Shown: in pieces, positions 1 through 8,547 of the stretch
Position numbering within the stretch: the stretch's first letter is position 1
Layout: the number at the start of each line of letters is the position of its first letter
From: Candidatus Delongbacteria bacterium
GTDB lineage: Bacteria; Delongbacteria; UBA4055
Length of the DNA stretch: 19,139 nt
Assembly: GCA_016938535.1 (NCBI GenBank)
Contig: JAFGUL010000224.1
Span: forward strand, 1-19,139
Reading direction: 5' to 3'
Program-made: the position numbers and the translations under genes
The notes under the pieces: generated by a model
The model's database searches: none
What the model was told of the DNA's origin: nothing
Seen by the model: only the letters and a program-made list of their open reading frames with translations

Positions 1-1389
1 CCCGTATAATCCTCTGCACTCGAACGAAGTTGCACTTGCATATCCTATCACACCTCTATAGCCGCCTTCGCCTCTGATACCTGTACCATAGCTGTCTGTA
101 ACATTGTGTTTGCCGAATATTGAAGGATTATCGCTGTATGTTGTTGCATCAATAGAATGAATTTTGTAGGAAGGCTCAGTTCCGACACCTAATTTTCCGT
201 TCACATATGAGTTTCCCGTAACATTAAGATCTCCATTTATCTGCAGTGAATCGTTATCGAACTCTCCGTATATCAGAGGATCAGAGGTGTTCGAATTGTC
301 AATATATAATTTATCCGAACCTGCTTCGCTAAAACCTGCCCTATACCCTATAAAGACATTTCTTGAACCTGTTTCATTTGAATAACCACTTTCTACTCCA
401 AGGCTGGTGTTATAATTACCGGATTTAAGATAGCGCGACGAATTTTGCCCTATTCCTGTATTTTCCGATCCTGTTGTCATTTGAAAACCGGCATTTCTGC
501 CAAAAAAGGCGTTTCTTGATCCTGTTGTGTTCATTGTGCCGGAGAAAGCACCAAAAAAACTATTATATGTGCCCGTCGCATTTGTTGCACCTGAGCCGCT
601 TCCAAAAAAGGAATTATAACAACCGTCATATTCATTAGCTAAAACTGTATTTTTACCTGCTTCATGACCGACAAAAGTATTATTGAAAGTTCCAGCACTT
701 TCATATCCGCTGAAATAACCTACGAACACATTATAAAAACCGTCTAAATTCGAAAATCCGGCTTCCTGTCCTATAAAACAATTTTTATAGCCGGTGTCAT
801 TTGAAAAACCTGATTTGTAACCGAGGAAGACGTTCGATGCTCCTGATAAATTATTTTGACCGCTTTGATTTCCTAAAAAGACATTGTTCTCCCCGGAAGT
901 TTCATTAAGCGGAATTGTGTTTATTCCTGAATTTAATCCCAGGAAAATGTTCTTCGGACTGAAGTCAGTATATCTGTCACCTGCTGATCCTTCCCTCATC
1001 TGCGTTTTGGCATTTGTCACTTTAAGAAAGTCTGTAGCAACACTTTTTCCTGCGGCGACCTGACTTGCCACACCGAATCCGGAACCTGTATCGCTTATCC
1101 AGAACCTTGTACTATCAGCTGTAAGCCTCATGAGATCGTTCCCGTCACCTTTCGACTGAGTTGTTGTGACACTAAAAGCTCTTGACAATCCTTTGATCGG
1201 GTCCCGCTGTACATACGCTCTTATTCCGTCGTTGCTTATTACCATTAGTGTATCGCCTTCGTTGAGCACTCTCAAACCGTCCGTCGAAACGCTCAATACA
1301 GGATTGTTTGAAGCATCCTTAACCTCAAAAAGAGTTTCCGCCTGCATAAATATGACTACAGTCAACACGAAAAAAATATATATTCTCAT
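1..1389 (-). CDS. Secreted fibre-like repeat protein, third tandem paralog (3' end missing)
   Basis: The frame is open for all 463 codons from the ATG at 1389 to the window edge, so the C-terminus is missing. A GAGGAG ribosome site lies 6 nt before the ATG. Residues 1-17 are a Sec signal peptide ending Met-Gln-Ala, followed by the ETLFEVKD block shared with the two upstream paralogs. Residues 17-143 are a conserved N-terminal domain, including a segment (about 85-125) shared with the 563-residue paralog but absent from the 549-residue one. Residues 146-353 carry about a dozen N-x-F-[IL]-G-x-x-[SA]-G repeats. After these come an LYIDNSNTSDPLIYGEFD linker and the start of a glycine-rich region. 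The gene is the last visible one of the tandem set, 26 nt after its neighbour. Such repeats form beta-rolls in phage-tail-like and YadA-head-like fibres. An adhesive or structural surface role is inference. Confidence 0.85.
   Translation of the reverse strand, partial: MRIYIFFVLTVVIFMQAETLFEVKDASNNPVLSVSTDGLRVLNEGDTLMVISNDGIRAYVQRDPIKGLSRAFSVTTTQSKGDGNDLMRLTADSTRFWISDTGSGFGVASQVAAGKSVATDFLKVTNAKTQMREGSAGDRYTDFSPKNIFLGLNSGINTIPLNETSGENNVFLGNQSGQNNLSGASNVFLGYKSGFSNDTGYKNCFIGQEAGFSNLDGFYNVFVGYFSGYESAGTFNNTFVGHEAGKNTVLANEYDGCYNSFFGSGSGATNATGTYNSFFGAFSGTMNTTGSRNAFFGRNAGFQMTTGSENTGIGQNSSRYLKSGNYNTSLGVESGYSNETGSRNVFIGYRAGFSEAGSDKLYIDNSNTSDPLIYGEFDNDSLQINGDLNVTGNSYVNGKLGVGTEPSYKIHSIDATTYSDNPSIFGKHNVTDSYGTGIRGEGGYRGVIGYASATSFECRGLYG
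331..954 (-). repeat. In-gene beta-roll repeat array, third paralog
   Basis: About a dozen copies of a degenerate unit with core N-x-F-[IL]-G-x-x-[SA]-G are encoded here (residues 146-353). Most are 17-20 residues apart. Several units are degraded, for example an N-T-G-I-G variant and an N-T-V-L-A variant. This array is longer than those in the two upstream paralogs. Confidence 0.75.
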
Positions 1390-1415
1390 AACACACTCCT
1401 CTAATTATAAAAATT

Positions 1416-3107
1416 CTATTCAACAGGTCTTATATCTACTTCTTTCTCATAAACGGACTCAATGCTCAAGTCTTTATATCTGCCGAATACTTCAGGTGTA
1501 AGATAGTATCCTTTTTCTTTTTCTTTTTTTTCAGTTACGACCTGCACAGGATTAGCTTTAGCATAATTATCATTTCTGACCGCAGTGACCATCCATGAAA
1601 CCTTCATTCCCGGGTTTCCGCCGCCGATACCGAACTCTCCGCTATTAAGCTCTTTTGAAATAAACAGACCTGGAGCCGAACTGCCGATCCCTGTCAGCTG
1701 ATATCTGAATTCCGCATTATAAGCTTCGAACCAGTCAGGCATTTGCACGATTGCATTTCCTTTGCCGTCAAGAACAATATTTCCGCTGTAAACATTAAGC
1801 ATTTCGCTGCTTGAAACAGATGAATGAGATAAAGTTTTGTTTTCCGGATCAAGGGGATGATCGGATTTAAACTCGATATAGTCATTTGCATACATGTTTC
1901 CTGTCACATAAACATTGCCGCTAAAATATCCTGCATAATTTGTCGCCCCTGTTCCGGAAGCCGAAGCATAAATACCATAGTTCGAACTTGATCCACCGTT
2001 AGCTCTTGCATAAAGACCCCTGGTATGATCTCCGGTGGTTGTATTTGCATAGAAGTTTCCGGCATAAGAACTGCTCAGAACATCGAGTTTGTAAGATGGA
2101 TCGGGGATTTTTCCGACACCAAGATATCCGTTAATTTTCAGCTTGTTGGTGTCAAACTCTCCGTATATCAAAGGATCAGCAGTATTGTAGTTATCTATGT
2201 AAAGTCTGTTAGATCCTGTTTCCTGACCACCGGCTCCGTTTCCTATAAAAACATTACTGGATCCGGTACTGTTATTTTGACCTGCCAGGCTTCCGACAAA
2301 TGTATTATAGTTACCGCTTGTTTTGTTAGCTCCTGCTGAATAGCCTATGTAAGTGTTATATATGCCACTTTGCTGAACGTTTCCTGTGTAATGTCCCAGA
2401 TAAGTATTGATAAATCCGGTCGTATTAGCGTATCCGGAAAAATTTCCGATAAATATATTTGAGGAGGAAGCGTTGTTATAACCTGCTTTGTAACCGATAA
2501 ATGTTCCGTCATAAGAGTTTGAGTTCCTTCCTGATTCTGCACCAATAAAAATATTCTTGTAGCCTGTACTGTTTATGATACCGGATTCATTACCAATAAA
2601 AATATTATCCTGACCGCTGGTTGATCCGCTTGGCGTTGTCGCTTTTCCTGCATTCAATCCAAGGAACATATTCTCCGGACTAAAGTCGGTATATCTGTCT
2701 CCTGCTAAACCTTCACGCATTTCTGTATTGTCGTTAGTAACCTTGAGGAAATTCGTTGAAACACTCTTTTGCTTTAAGGCTGTTTGGCTTGAAACACCAA
2801 ATCCCGATCCCGTATCGCTGATCCAAAACCTTGTGCTGTCCGCAGTCAGTCTCATAAGATCATTTCCGTCACCTTTTGATTGCGTTGTTGTGACACTGAA
2901 AGCTCTGGAAAGCCCCTTACTGTTCTGTAGATTGGCTTTGATCTCGTTTGCGCTTATAACCATAACTGTATCACCCTGATTTAGGATCCTTAAACCGTCT
3001 GTAGAAACATCGAGAACTTTATTATTTGAAGCATCCTTAACCTCGAAAAGTGTTTCAGCGTAAACAAATACTACTACAGAAATAACTAAAAGTAAATATT
3101 TTCTCAT
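1416..3107 (-). CDS. Secreted fibre-like repeat protein, second tandem paralog
   Basis: This is a complete 563-residue protein starting at an ATG preceded by a strong AGGAGG site. Residues 1-17 form a signal peptide ending Val-Tyr-Ala. Residues 18-141 are a conserved N-terminal domain (ETLFEVKDASNN, STDGLR, DTVMVIS, GLSRAFSVTTT). Residues 146-293 hold nine N-x-[FY]-[IL]-G-x-x-[SAT]-G repeats, mostly at a strict 17-residue period. Residues 301-412 are an LYIDN/PLIYGEFD linker and a glycine/asparagine-rich segment. Residues 416-545 are a conserved C-terminal domain with DHPLDPENK, FRYQLT, GMKVSW and GYYLTPE landmarks. No S74 chaperone-peptidase domain or type IX tail is present, so anchoring and export are unclear beyond the Sec signal. 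I recognise the architecture from FCB-group genomes but know no experimentally assigned function. It probably forms a surface fibre or oligomer. The gaps to the neighbouring paralogs are 24 and 26 nt, indicating co-transcription. Confidence 0.88.
   Translation of the reverse strand: MRKYLLLVISVVVFVYAETLFEVKDASNNKVLDVSTDGLRILNQGDTVMVISANEIKANLQNSKGLSRAFSVTTTQSKGDGNDLMRLTADSTRFWISDTGSGFGVSSQTALKQKSVSTNFLKVTNDNTEMREGLAGDRYTDFSPENMFLGLNAGKATTPSGSTSGQDNIFIGNESGIINSTGYKNIFIGAESGRNSNSYDGTFIGYKAGYNNASSSNIFIGNFSGYANTTGFINTYLGHYTGNVQQSGIYNTYIGYSAGANKTSGNYNTFVGSLAGQNNSTGSSNVFIGNGAGGQETGSNRLYIDNYNTADPLIYGEFDTNKLKINGYLGVGKIPDPSYKLDVLSSSYAGNFYANTTTGDHTRGLYARANGGSSSNYGIYASASGTGATNYAGYFSGNVYVTGNMYANDYIEFKSDHPLDPENKTLSHSSVSSSEMLNVYSGNIVLDGKGNAIVQMPDWFEAYNAEFRYQLTGIGSSAPGLFISKELNSGEFGIGGGNPGMKVSWMVTAVRNDNYAKANPVQVVTEKKEKEKGYYLTPEVFGRYKDLSIESVYEKEVDIRPVE
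2229..2675 (-). repeat. In-gene 51-bp periodic beta-roll array, second paralog
   Basis: Nine repeat units are encoded (residues 145-293). From about residue 168 onward the core N-x-[FY]-[IL]-G-x-x-[SAT]-G recurs about every 17 residues, that is 51 bp. The protein motif is conserved while the DNA is diverged, so the array is old rather than a recent slippage expansion. Confidence 0.8.
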
Positions 3108-3131
3108 CTCCCCTCCTCGATAATTCGATAA

Positions 3132-4781
3132 CTATTTTTCTGATTCTAATGATCTTTTTTGTATCTGATATTCTATTCCTTTATTTTCAGGAAGTCCGTA
3201 AGCATCAGGATGAAGGTAATAACCTTTTTCATCGGTTTTCTTTATTTCTTCTGTCCTCATTGGGTTCTTCTGAGCGTACTTATCGTTTCTGATCCCTGTA
3301 ACCTGCCATGACACCTCCATTCCTTCTATACCGCCTGCTATCTCGAAAGTATTTCCACTTATCTTTTTTGCGATATAAAGATTCGGTCCGGGTGCTCCTA
3401 TTGCAGTCAGCTGATATCTGAAATCTTTATTTATTTCTTCAACCCATTCAGCAAGTTCCACCAGAGCTTTACCGTCACTATCCAGAATCACATTACCGTG
3501 ATAAATGTTAGTCATTTGATCACTTGTGATATCAGAATGAAAAAGATATTTGTTCTCGGGATCAAGAGGATGATCTATCTTTACTGCATCAAAACTCTTA
3601 ACTGTTGTTCCAATAATGTTTACATCTCCGTTGAAATATCCCGCCCAGTTCGTTCCGGTACCAGTTGCTCCCGATCCGTAAACACTTACATTCCTTGTAG
3701 TTCCCCCGTCAGCATCACCGTAAAGTCCGTAAATATATGTGCCGGTTCCGTCAGAATTTCCGTAAACTGAAATATAATCATCTACAACATAAAGACCGTA
3801 TGAGCTGTTGGATGTGCCTATTCCAACTAATCCGTTGAATCTGATAAGGTCAGAAGAGAAGTCACCCCATATTAAGGGTGTGGAAGTGTCTGAGTTATCA
3901 ATATACAATTTATCTGAACCGGTTTCGTTATAACCTGCCTTGTAGCCTAAAAATACATTTCTTGACCCTGTCAGATTATTGTAACCTGATAAAGATCCGA
4001 GTAAAGTGTTGCTCGAACCTGAAGTATTTTTATAGAACGCAGTTCCACCCACTGCAGTATTGTAATTACTGTTATTTGCTCTTCCGTTTAAACTTCCTAT
4101 AAAAACATTTGCCGTTCCGTTATAATTACTTTCTCCTGTTTGCTGTCCGACATATACACTGTGCATACCTTCAATATTTGAATATCCGGACCTTACTCCA
4201 ATAAAAATATTTGAGCTTCCGTATCCCGGATCGTCCGACTCTGTGTTAAATCCGGCCAGATTACCGATGAAAATATTCTTGTCTGTATTTTTGCTGTTGA
4301 ATCCGGTACTGTCTCCGATAAAAATATTATCAGTACCCCAGTCATTCCAGTAACCGCTTGAGTTCCCGAGAAAAATATTGTTCATCCCCCTCCAGGTTCC
4401 GTTCGGGTCTGTTCTTGTTCCTGAATTTAACCCGATAAAAATATTCTGAGGACTGAAATTAGTGTATCTTCCTTCTTGCGAAGTCATTGAGGCCGATCCT
4501 GCATTTACTTCGAGAGCATTTATAAGCCCCTTGTTCTTAGAACTAGTCGTAGTAACACTGAAAGCTCTGGATAGACCTTTGCTGGTCATTCCAATATTAG
4601 CTCTAATCGCGTCAGAACTTATCACCATTAATGTATCGCCTTCGTTCATTACCCTAAGACCGTCAGTTGAAACATTCAGAACGGGATTGTCTGCAGAATC
4701 TTTGACTTCAAACAATGTTTCGCAATGAAGACTTGTTACAAGAAAAGTTACTAAGAATAATATTTTTATTTTACTGCCCAT
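3132..4781 (-). CDS. Secreted fibre-like repeat protein, first tandem paralog
   Basis: This is a complete 549-residue protein. The ATG has a GGAGG site about 5 nt upstream. Residues 1-20 are a signal peptide ending Leu-His-Cys. The cysteine does not sit in a lipobox and replaces the alanine seen at the same place in the paralogs. The N-terminal domain (21-109) is about 37 residues shorter than in the other two copies between GLSRAFSV and RYTNFSP. Residues 112-283 carry about ten N-x-F-[IL]-G-x-x-[SA]-G units. After an LYIDN/PLIWGDF linker and a variable segment, residues 403-530 form the shared C-terminal domain (DHPLDPENK, FRYQLTAIGA, GMEVSWQVTG, GYYLHPD). It leads the three-gene fibre set and starts 67 nt after the stop of the cyclase gene, with no clear terminator or strong promoter between them. 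Surface-structure function is inferred from the repeats. Confidence 0.88.
   Translation of the reverse strand: MGSKIKILFLVTFLVTSLHCETLFEVKDSADNPVLNVSTDGLRVMNEGDTLMVISSDAIRANIGMTSKGLSRAFSVTTTSSKNKGLINALEVNAGSASMTSQEGRYTNFSPQNIFIGLNSGTRTDPNGTWRGMNNIFLGNSSGYWNDWGTDNIFIGDSTGFNSKNTDKNIFIGNLAGFNTESDDPGYGSSNIFIGVRSGYSNIEGMHSVYVGQQTGESNYNGTANVFIGSLNGRANNSNYNTAVGGTAFYKNTSGSSNTLLGSLSGYNNLTGSRNVFLGYKAGYNETGSDKLYIDNSDTSTPLIWGDFSSDLIRFNGLVGIGTSNSSYGLYVVDDYISVYGNSDGTGTYIYGLYGDADGGTTRNVSVYGSGATGTGTNWAGYFNGDVNIIGTTVKSFDAVKIDHPLDPENKYLFHSDITSDQMTNIYHGNVILDSDGKALVELAEWVEEINKDFRYQLTAIGAPGPNLYIAKKISGNTFEIAGGIEGMEVSWQVTGIRNDKYAQKNPMRTEEIKKTDEKGYYLHPDAYGLPENKGIEYQIQKRSLESEK
3933..4448 (-). repeat. In-gene beta-roll array, first paralog
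   Basis: About ten N-x-F-[IL]-G-x-x-[SA]-G units are encoded (residues 112-283), with spacings from 16 to 23 residues. The period is less regular than in the second paralog because several units carry short insertions. Confidence 0.75.
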
Positions 4782-4848
4782 TTTATCCTCCGGCTTAGCT
4801 ATTTCAAAATATAAATATACAACAACAAATAAAATGTGATTTGGAACA

Positions 4849-7800
4849 CTATTCTGATTTTTTTTCAGGGAAATATTTTTTGAGAATTATTTTTCCTTTC
4901 TCAATGTATTCAGCGAATCCAATCTCTTCAGCTATTGATAGACCCTCCCTTAAACTTGAAAATGCTTCTTTTTTTCTATCTGTATGAAAATACACTTCCC
5001 CAAGTTCTATTAAGCATTCCGCAACAATATGTTTCAATTCAAATCTCTTAGATATATCCAAACACTTATCATACTCATTTTCAGATTTAGAATATTTCTT
5101 CTGAATTTTATATACATGACCAAGATTAACAGATGCACTCGCCATGGTATTAAAATCATTCAGTTCTCTACTTATATTGTAGCTTCTTTTGTGATAAGCG
5201 ATCGCCTTGGTGAGATTATTCAAATCCTTGTATAAGAAACCAAGATTATTTAATGTTTGAGCTGTATCCACCCTTCTTCCCAGCTCCTCGATCAATTTTA
5301 ATCTGAGCTCATAGAATTCTTTTGCTTTAGTAAGATTGCCGGTAAGATGGTACACAACCCCAATGTTTAGAAGTGCCAGAGATCTTTCTATTCTCAAATT
5401 TAATTTTTCTGTAATTTCGAGCTGTTTATTATAAAATTCTAAAGCTTTTTCGAAATTACCGCTGTAGTCAAAACTTATACCCATATCTCCAAATATTTTT
5501 GCTTTGATTTTTTCCCTCTTATACACATCCTCTATCGATTCAGACTTTTCTAATGCAATGTTATAATATTCAATGGCTTTTTCCATTTTTCCAATGAACA
5601 TCTGATTTTTTCCCAGACTTAGATAGGATAAAGCGACCTCGTAAGGAAGTCCCAGCTTTTTGTAAATATTAACGGCTCTTTCAATTTTTTTATTTGATTC
5701 TTCATATTTACCGCTATTACTGAGTATAAGACTACCCTCCATTAGCGTCTGAGAAATCAGAAATTCGTCATTTGTTTTGTTTGCTAATAGCGATAATGTT
5801 TTAATTATTTTACTACTCAAAGAAATGTCTTGATGAATTGCGTAATAAAAGTGAAATCTTATCAATCCTATTTCTATCACTTTTTTTATATCATCATAAT
5901 TTTCTGATACATCCAGATTGATCCAATCTTCATCATTTATATTTTTTTTCAATGTCAATAAATAATGAATTTTATTGAAATGGTACAATGCCTGATCGTT
6001 CTGGTAATTCTCTTTTGCCAAAAACCCGGCTTTTTCATGATAGAAAAGAGCTTTTTCAATATTTTCAGCGTTCTCGTAGTGGTATGCTAAAACGGAAAAG
6101 TAATTATCTAAATTCTTAGCATGAATCTTCTCTATCGCTTTTCCTATCTCGCCATGAAGTTCCCTGAGAATTTTTTTTAGCTGAATATTGTAGAGCACAT
6201 CTCTAATAACAGAATATCTGAAAAGATAGCTTAATTCTGAGAAAAGAATAAAAATATCCTCCTTCTCAAGATCACAAAGATATTTAGAAATATTGCCGTA
6301 CTTATTCCTGAACAGGTAGCTTATAAGATCAACTGGTATTTCATTACCTATACACGATGCCGTTTTAACCAGCTCTTTCAGATCTGAATTCAGTTTATCT
6401 ACTCTGGCAAGAATGATACCGTCTATTCCTGAAGGCAGCGCTGAGACATCTTTGATCCTGTTTTTGGCATCGAGAACCGAATTCTCTTTTATATACATTG
6501 CCATTTGCTCAAGGAAAAGAGGATTGAGCTTGCTTTTATCTTCTAGAACCTTCAGTGTTTCTTTAGGAACTGCTTTCAGATCAAGTCTCTCTTTAGTAAG
6601 CTCCTTGAAGTCTTTTTTATTCAGATTCTTAAGCCTGATCCTTTTCTTTGGAGAGAGATCATAGTCATATATTTGACCGTTATCTTTTAGTCTGCAATTG
6701 AAAATCATAACAAGCGGAGATCTTTTGAGCGAAAGAGATATCCTTTTAAAAAGTTTGAGCGAATCCTGATCAATATAACTTGCGTTATCAATTTCAAGGG
6801 CTAGTGAAGATATTTCGGTAAATGTTCTGAAAAATTCCGTTAAAGCTAAAATAATCGAGTTCTGTCTTTCATCAGGTTCTTCGAGAAGCACAGACTGATC
6901 TCTAAGCTTAAGTTTCAAAAAATAAGCGATGTAATCTCTCTTGGATTTAAGTTTCTTCCTGAATTTAATGTCAAGAATACGCTCAAGCATTCTTTCAAAT
7001 TTAAGATCGAACTTCTCGGTATTTTTCTCAACAGCATCCTCTTCAAAATCAAAATATCTGTTAAAAAAATATCTGAAAGGATTGTACGGATCCTTGATTA
7101 TGTCGTCACAGACAAAATAGAACCAGTTCACCCCCCCGGACCTGGTAAACTCCTGCCTTATATGATTAACCAGCCTCGACTTTCCGATTCCGGCTTCTCC
7201 GTCAACATAGATCACTCCACAGTTCTTTCCCCTCTGAAGAGGCTCAAGATACTTTCTCAGTCTAGTGAGCTCTTTTTCTCTTCCGACGAAACTGCCTTTA
7301 AAGAAAATATCTTTGATCTCAGCTTTGGACTTCAATATGTAAGTCGGGATGAGACCTTCTCTGCCTTTGTACTGAATGTCTGCGAGATGCTCTGTGATGA
7401 AATTTTCATCCGAGGAAAGCTTTTTGTCTATAAGTACCTGACCCCATTCGGCTTTCATCATAAACCTTGCGCTCTGATTCACAGTGTTTCCGAGGCAGGT
7501 GAATTCATTTCTCAGTTCCGATCCGTTAAAGCCGCAATAAACTACGCCTTTAGCAAGTCCGGCACGAATACTGAAATTGTTTCCGGCAAACTCCAGAAGT
7601 TTTAGTATGAGCGAAAGAGCTCTGAATGAGTTGTTCTCGTAAGAAACGGGTGCGCCGAAGAAAAGAAGGATATTTCCGCCCTTGTCACCGAAATCTATTA
7701 CGGGATGTGATGAACCGTAGGTTTCTTTGAGCTCATAGAGGTAATTCATCAGCTTATTCAAATCGACCTGACCCTCAAATGAAATGAAAACTGATATAAC

Positions 7801-8526
7801 ATCCCGGAATTCTCCGATAGGGAACTCAGATTCAGGTTTTCCTGCAACTTTATATATAAGATCCTTATTAAAAACACCCGGTTTATATTTAGAAGATGCC
7901 GGATCAAACTTCTTTGTGCGGGTCACTTTATAAAAATTCAGTCCGTATAATTCGTTCTTTTCGGGTGAAATAACTATGTCGGAAATGTATTCATGAACAC
8001 CTTCAGACATCCAGATATCTCCCTTTACGGCATTGTGTTCCGCCATAGCGCAAAGATCTACTGCCGGTCCGCTGAAGTAGTATGATTTCTCATTATCGGT
8101 TCCGACTATGCCACACTGACACTTACCGAATCCCATACCTACCTTAACTCCGAACTCGAAATCTCCGAACTTTGATCTGAATATTTTATTTTCCGCGAAA
8201 AACCTGTTCGTGATGAGAGCTGTGTTCAGGACATTTAATGCAGTCTGTCTGTGATCTTCAGCAGGTTCAAAAAGAGCAGTAAAAGCGTCACCCGCGTACT
8301 TGGTCACATATCCGCCGTGCTCATACACTGCTTTAACTGTCGTGTCGAAAAGATATCTCAAAATATCAGACAGAACTTCAGCTCCCTCCTGACCGTGCTT
8401 CATCAGAGCTTCTGTAGTGCTTGTAAAGCCTGATATGTCAACAAAAATGGAAAAGCATTCAAATTCATCCAGAAACCTGTTCTGTTTTAAATTTTCTATT
8501 ATTTTCTCAGGTATAAGATTACGCAT
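4849..8526 (-). CDS. Soluble-adenylyl-cyclase-like protein: two class III cyclase domains, P-loop NTPase, TPR tail
   Basis: This 1225-residue cytoplasmic protein has no signal peptide or membrane segment. Residues about 22-200 form cyclase domain C1, with likely metal aspartates D30 (FVDISGF) and D80 (KYAGD). Residues about 240-400 form C2, with K282 and T343 at adenine-recognition positions and N350 and R354 at transition-state positions. This is the complete single-site set known from mammalian soluble adenylyl cyclase. The position matching that enzyme's bicarbonate-binding arginine in C1 appears to be alanine. An FVGREKEL segment precedes Walker A (443-450, GEAGIGKS), as in AAA_16/STAND ATPases. 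The C-terminal third (about 930-1215) is helical with roughly seven TPR-like repeats of about 40 residues. The likely reaction is ATP to cAMP, switched by NTP and ligand or partner binding to the TPRs. The ATG has a GGAG site 6 nt upstream and lies 21 nt after the small upstream gene. The architecture is secure; the product nucleotide and signal are inferred. Confidence 0.92.
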   Translation of the reverse strand: MRNLIPEKIIENLKQNRFLDEFECFSIFVDISGFTSTTEALMKHGQEGAEVLSDILRYLFDTTVKAVYEHGGYVTKYAGDAFTALFEPAEDHRQTALNVLNTALITNRFFAENKIFRSKFGDFEFGVKVGMGFGKCQCGIVGTDNEKSYYFSGPAVDLCAMAEHNAVKGDIWMSEGVHEYISDIVISPEKNELYGLNFYKVTRTKKFDPASSKYKPGVFNKDLIYKVAGKPESEFPIGEFRDVISVFISFEGQVDLNKLMNYLYELKETYGSSHPVIDFGDKGGNILLFFGAPVSYENNSFRALSLILKLLEFAGNNFSIRAGLAKGVVYCGFNGSELRNEFTCLGNTVNQSARFMMKAEWGQVLIDKKLSSDENFITEHLADIQYKGREGLIPTYILKSKAEIKDIFFKGSFVGREKELTRLRKYLEPLQRGKNCGVIYVDGEAGIGKSRLVNHIRQEFTRSGGVNWFYFVCDDIIKDPYNPFRYFFNRYFDFEEDAVEKNTEKFDLKFERMLERILDIKFRKKLKSKRDYIAYFLKLKLRDQSVLLEEPDERQNSIILALTEFFRTFTEISSLALEIDNASYIDQDSLKLFKRISLSLKRSPLVMIFNCRLKDNGQIYDYDLSPKKRIRLKNLNKKDFKELTKERLDLKAVPKETLKVLEDKSKLNPLFLEQMAMYIKENSVLDAKNRIKDVSALPSGIDGIILARVDKLNSDLKELVKTASCIGNEIPVDLISYLFRNKYGNISKYLCDLEKEDIFILFSELSYLFRYSVIRDVLYNIQLKKILRELHGEIGKAIEKIHAKNLDNYFSVLAYHYENAENIEKALFYHEKAGFLAKENYQNDQALYHFNKIHYLLTLKKNINDEDWINLDVSENYDDIKKVIEIGLIRFHFYYAIHQDISLSSKIIKTLSLLANKTNDEFLISQTLMEGSLILSNSGKYEESNKKIERAVNIYKKLGLPYEVALSYLSLGKNQMFIGKMEKAIEYYNIALEKSESIEDVYKREKIKAKIFGDMGISFDYSGNFEKALEFYNKQLEITEKLNLRIERSLALLNIGVVYHLTGNLTKAKEFYELRLKLIEELGRRVDTAQTLNNLGFLYKDLNNLTKAIAYHKRSYNISRELNDFNTMASASVNLGHVYKIQKKYSKSENEYDKCLDISKRFELKHIVAECLIELGEVYFHTDRKKEAFSSLREGLSIAEEIGFAEYIEKGKIILKKYFPEKKSE

Positions 8527-8547
8527 TACAACTCCAATGCATTGAAA

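Noticed and set aside
1166..1501. Plus-strand open frame opposite the start of the third fibre gene
   Set aside because: It overlaps two minus-strand genes with ribosome sites and family-level conservation, and its protein is low-complexity with no recognisable domain.
331..4448. Regular roughly 51-bp spacing that could suggest a CRISPR-like or satellite array
   Set aside because: The repetition is at the protein level (N-x-F-I-G-x-x-S-G) in an open frame. The DNA repeats are diverged and there are no constant repeats with unique spacers.
4719..4781. Lipoprotein signal at Leu-His-Cys in the first fibre paralog
   Set aside because: The residue before cysteine is histidine, which does not fit a lipobox, and both paralogs have an ordinary Ala-ending signal peptide at the same place.
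1..4781. S74-type intramolecular chaperone peptidase domain, common at the end of similar fibre proteins
   Set aside because: The two complete C-termini show a different conserved domain with no serine-lysine peptidase signature that I can find.
7162..7605. 147-codon plus-strand open frame inside the cyclase gene
   Set aside because: It is antisense to the conserved C2 and Walker A region, so its openness reflects the codon pattern of the real gene. It has no family resemblance.
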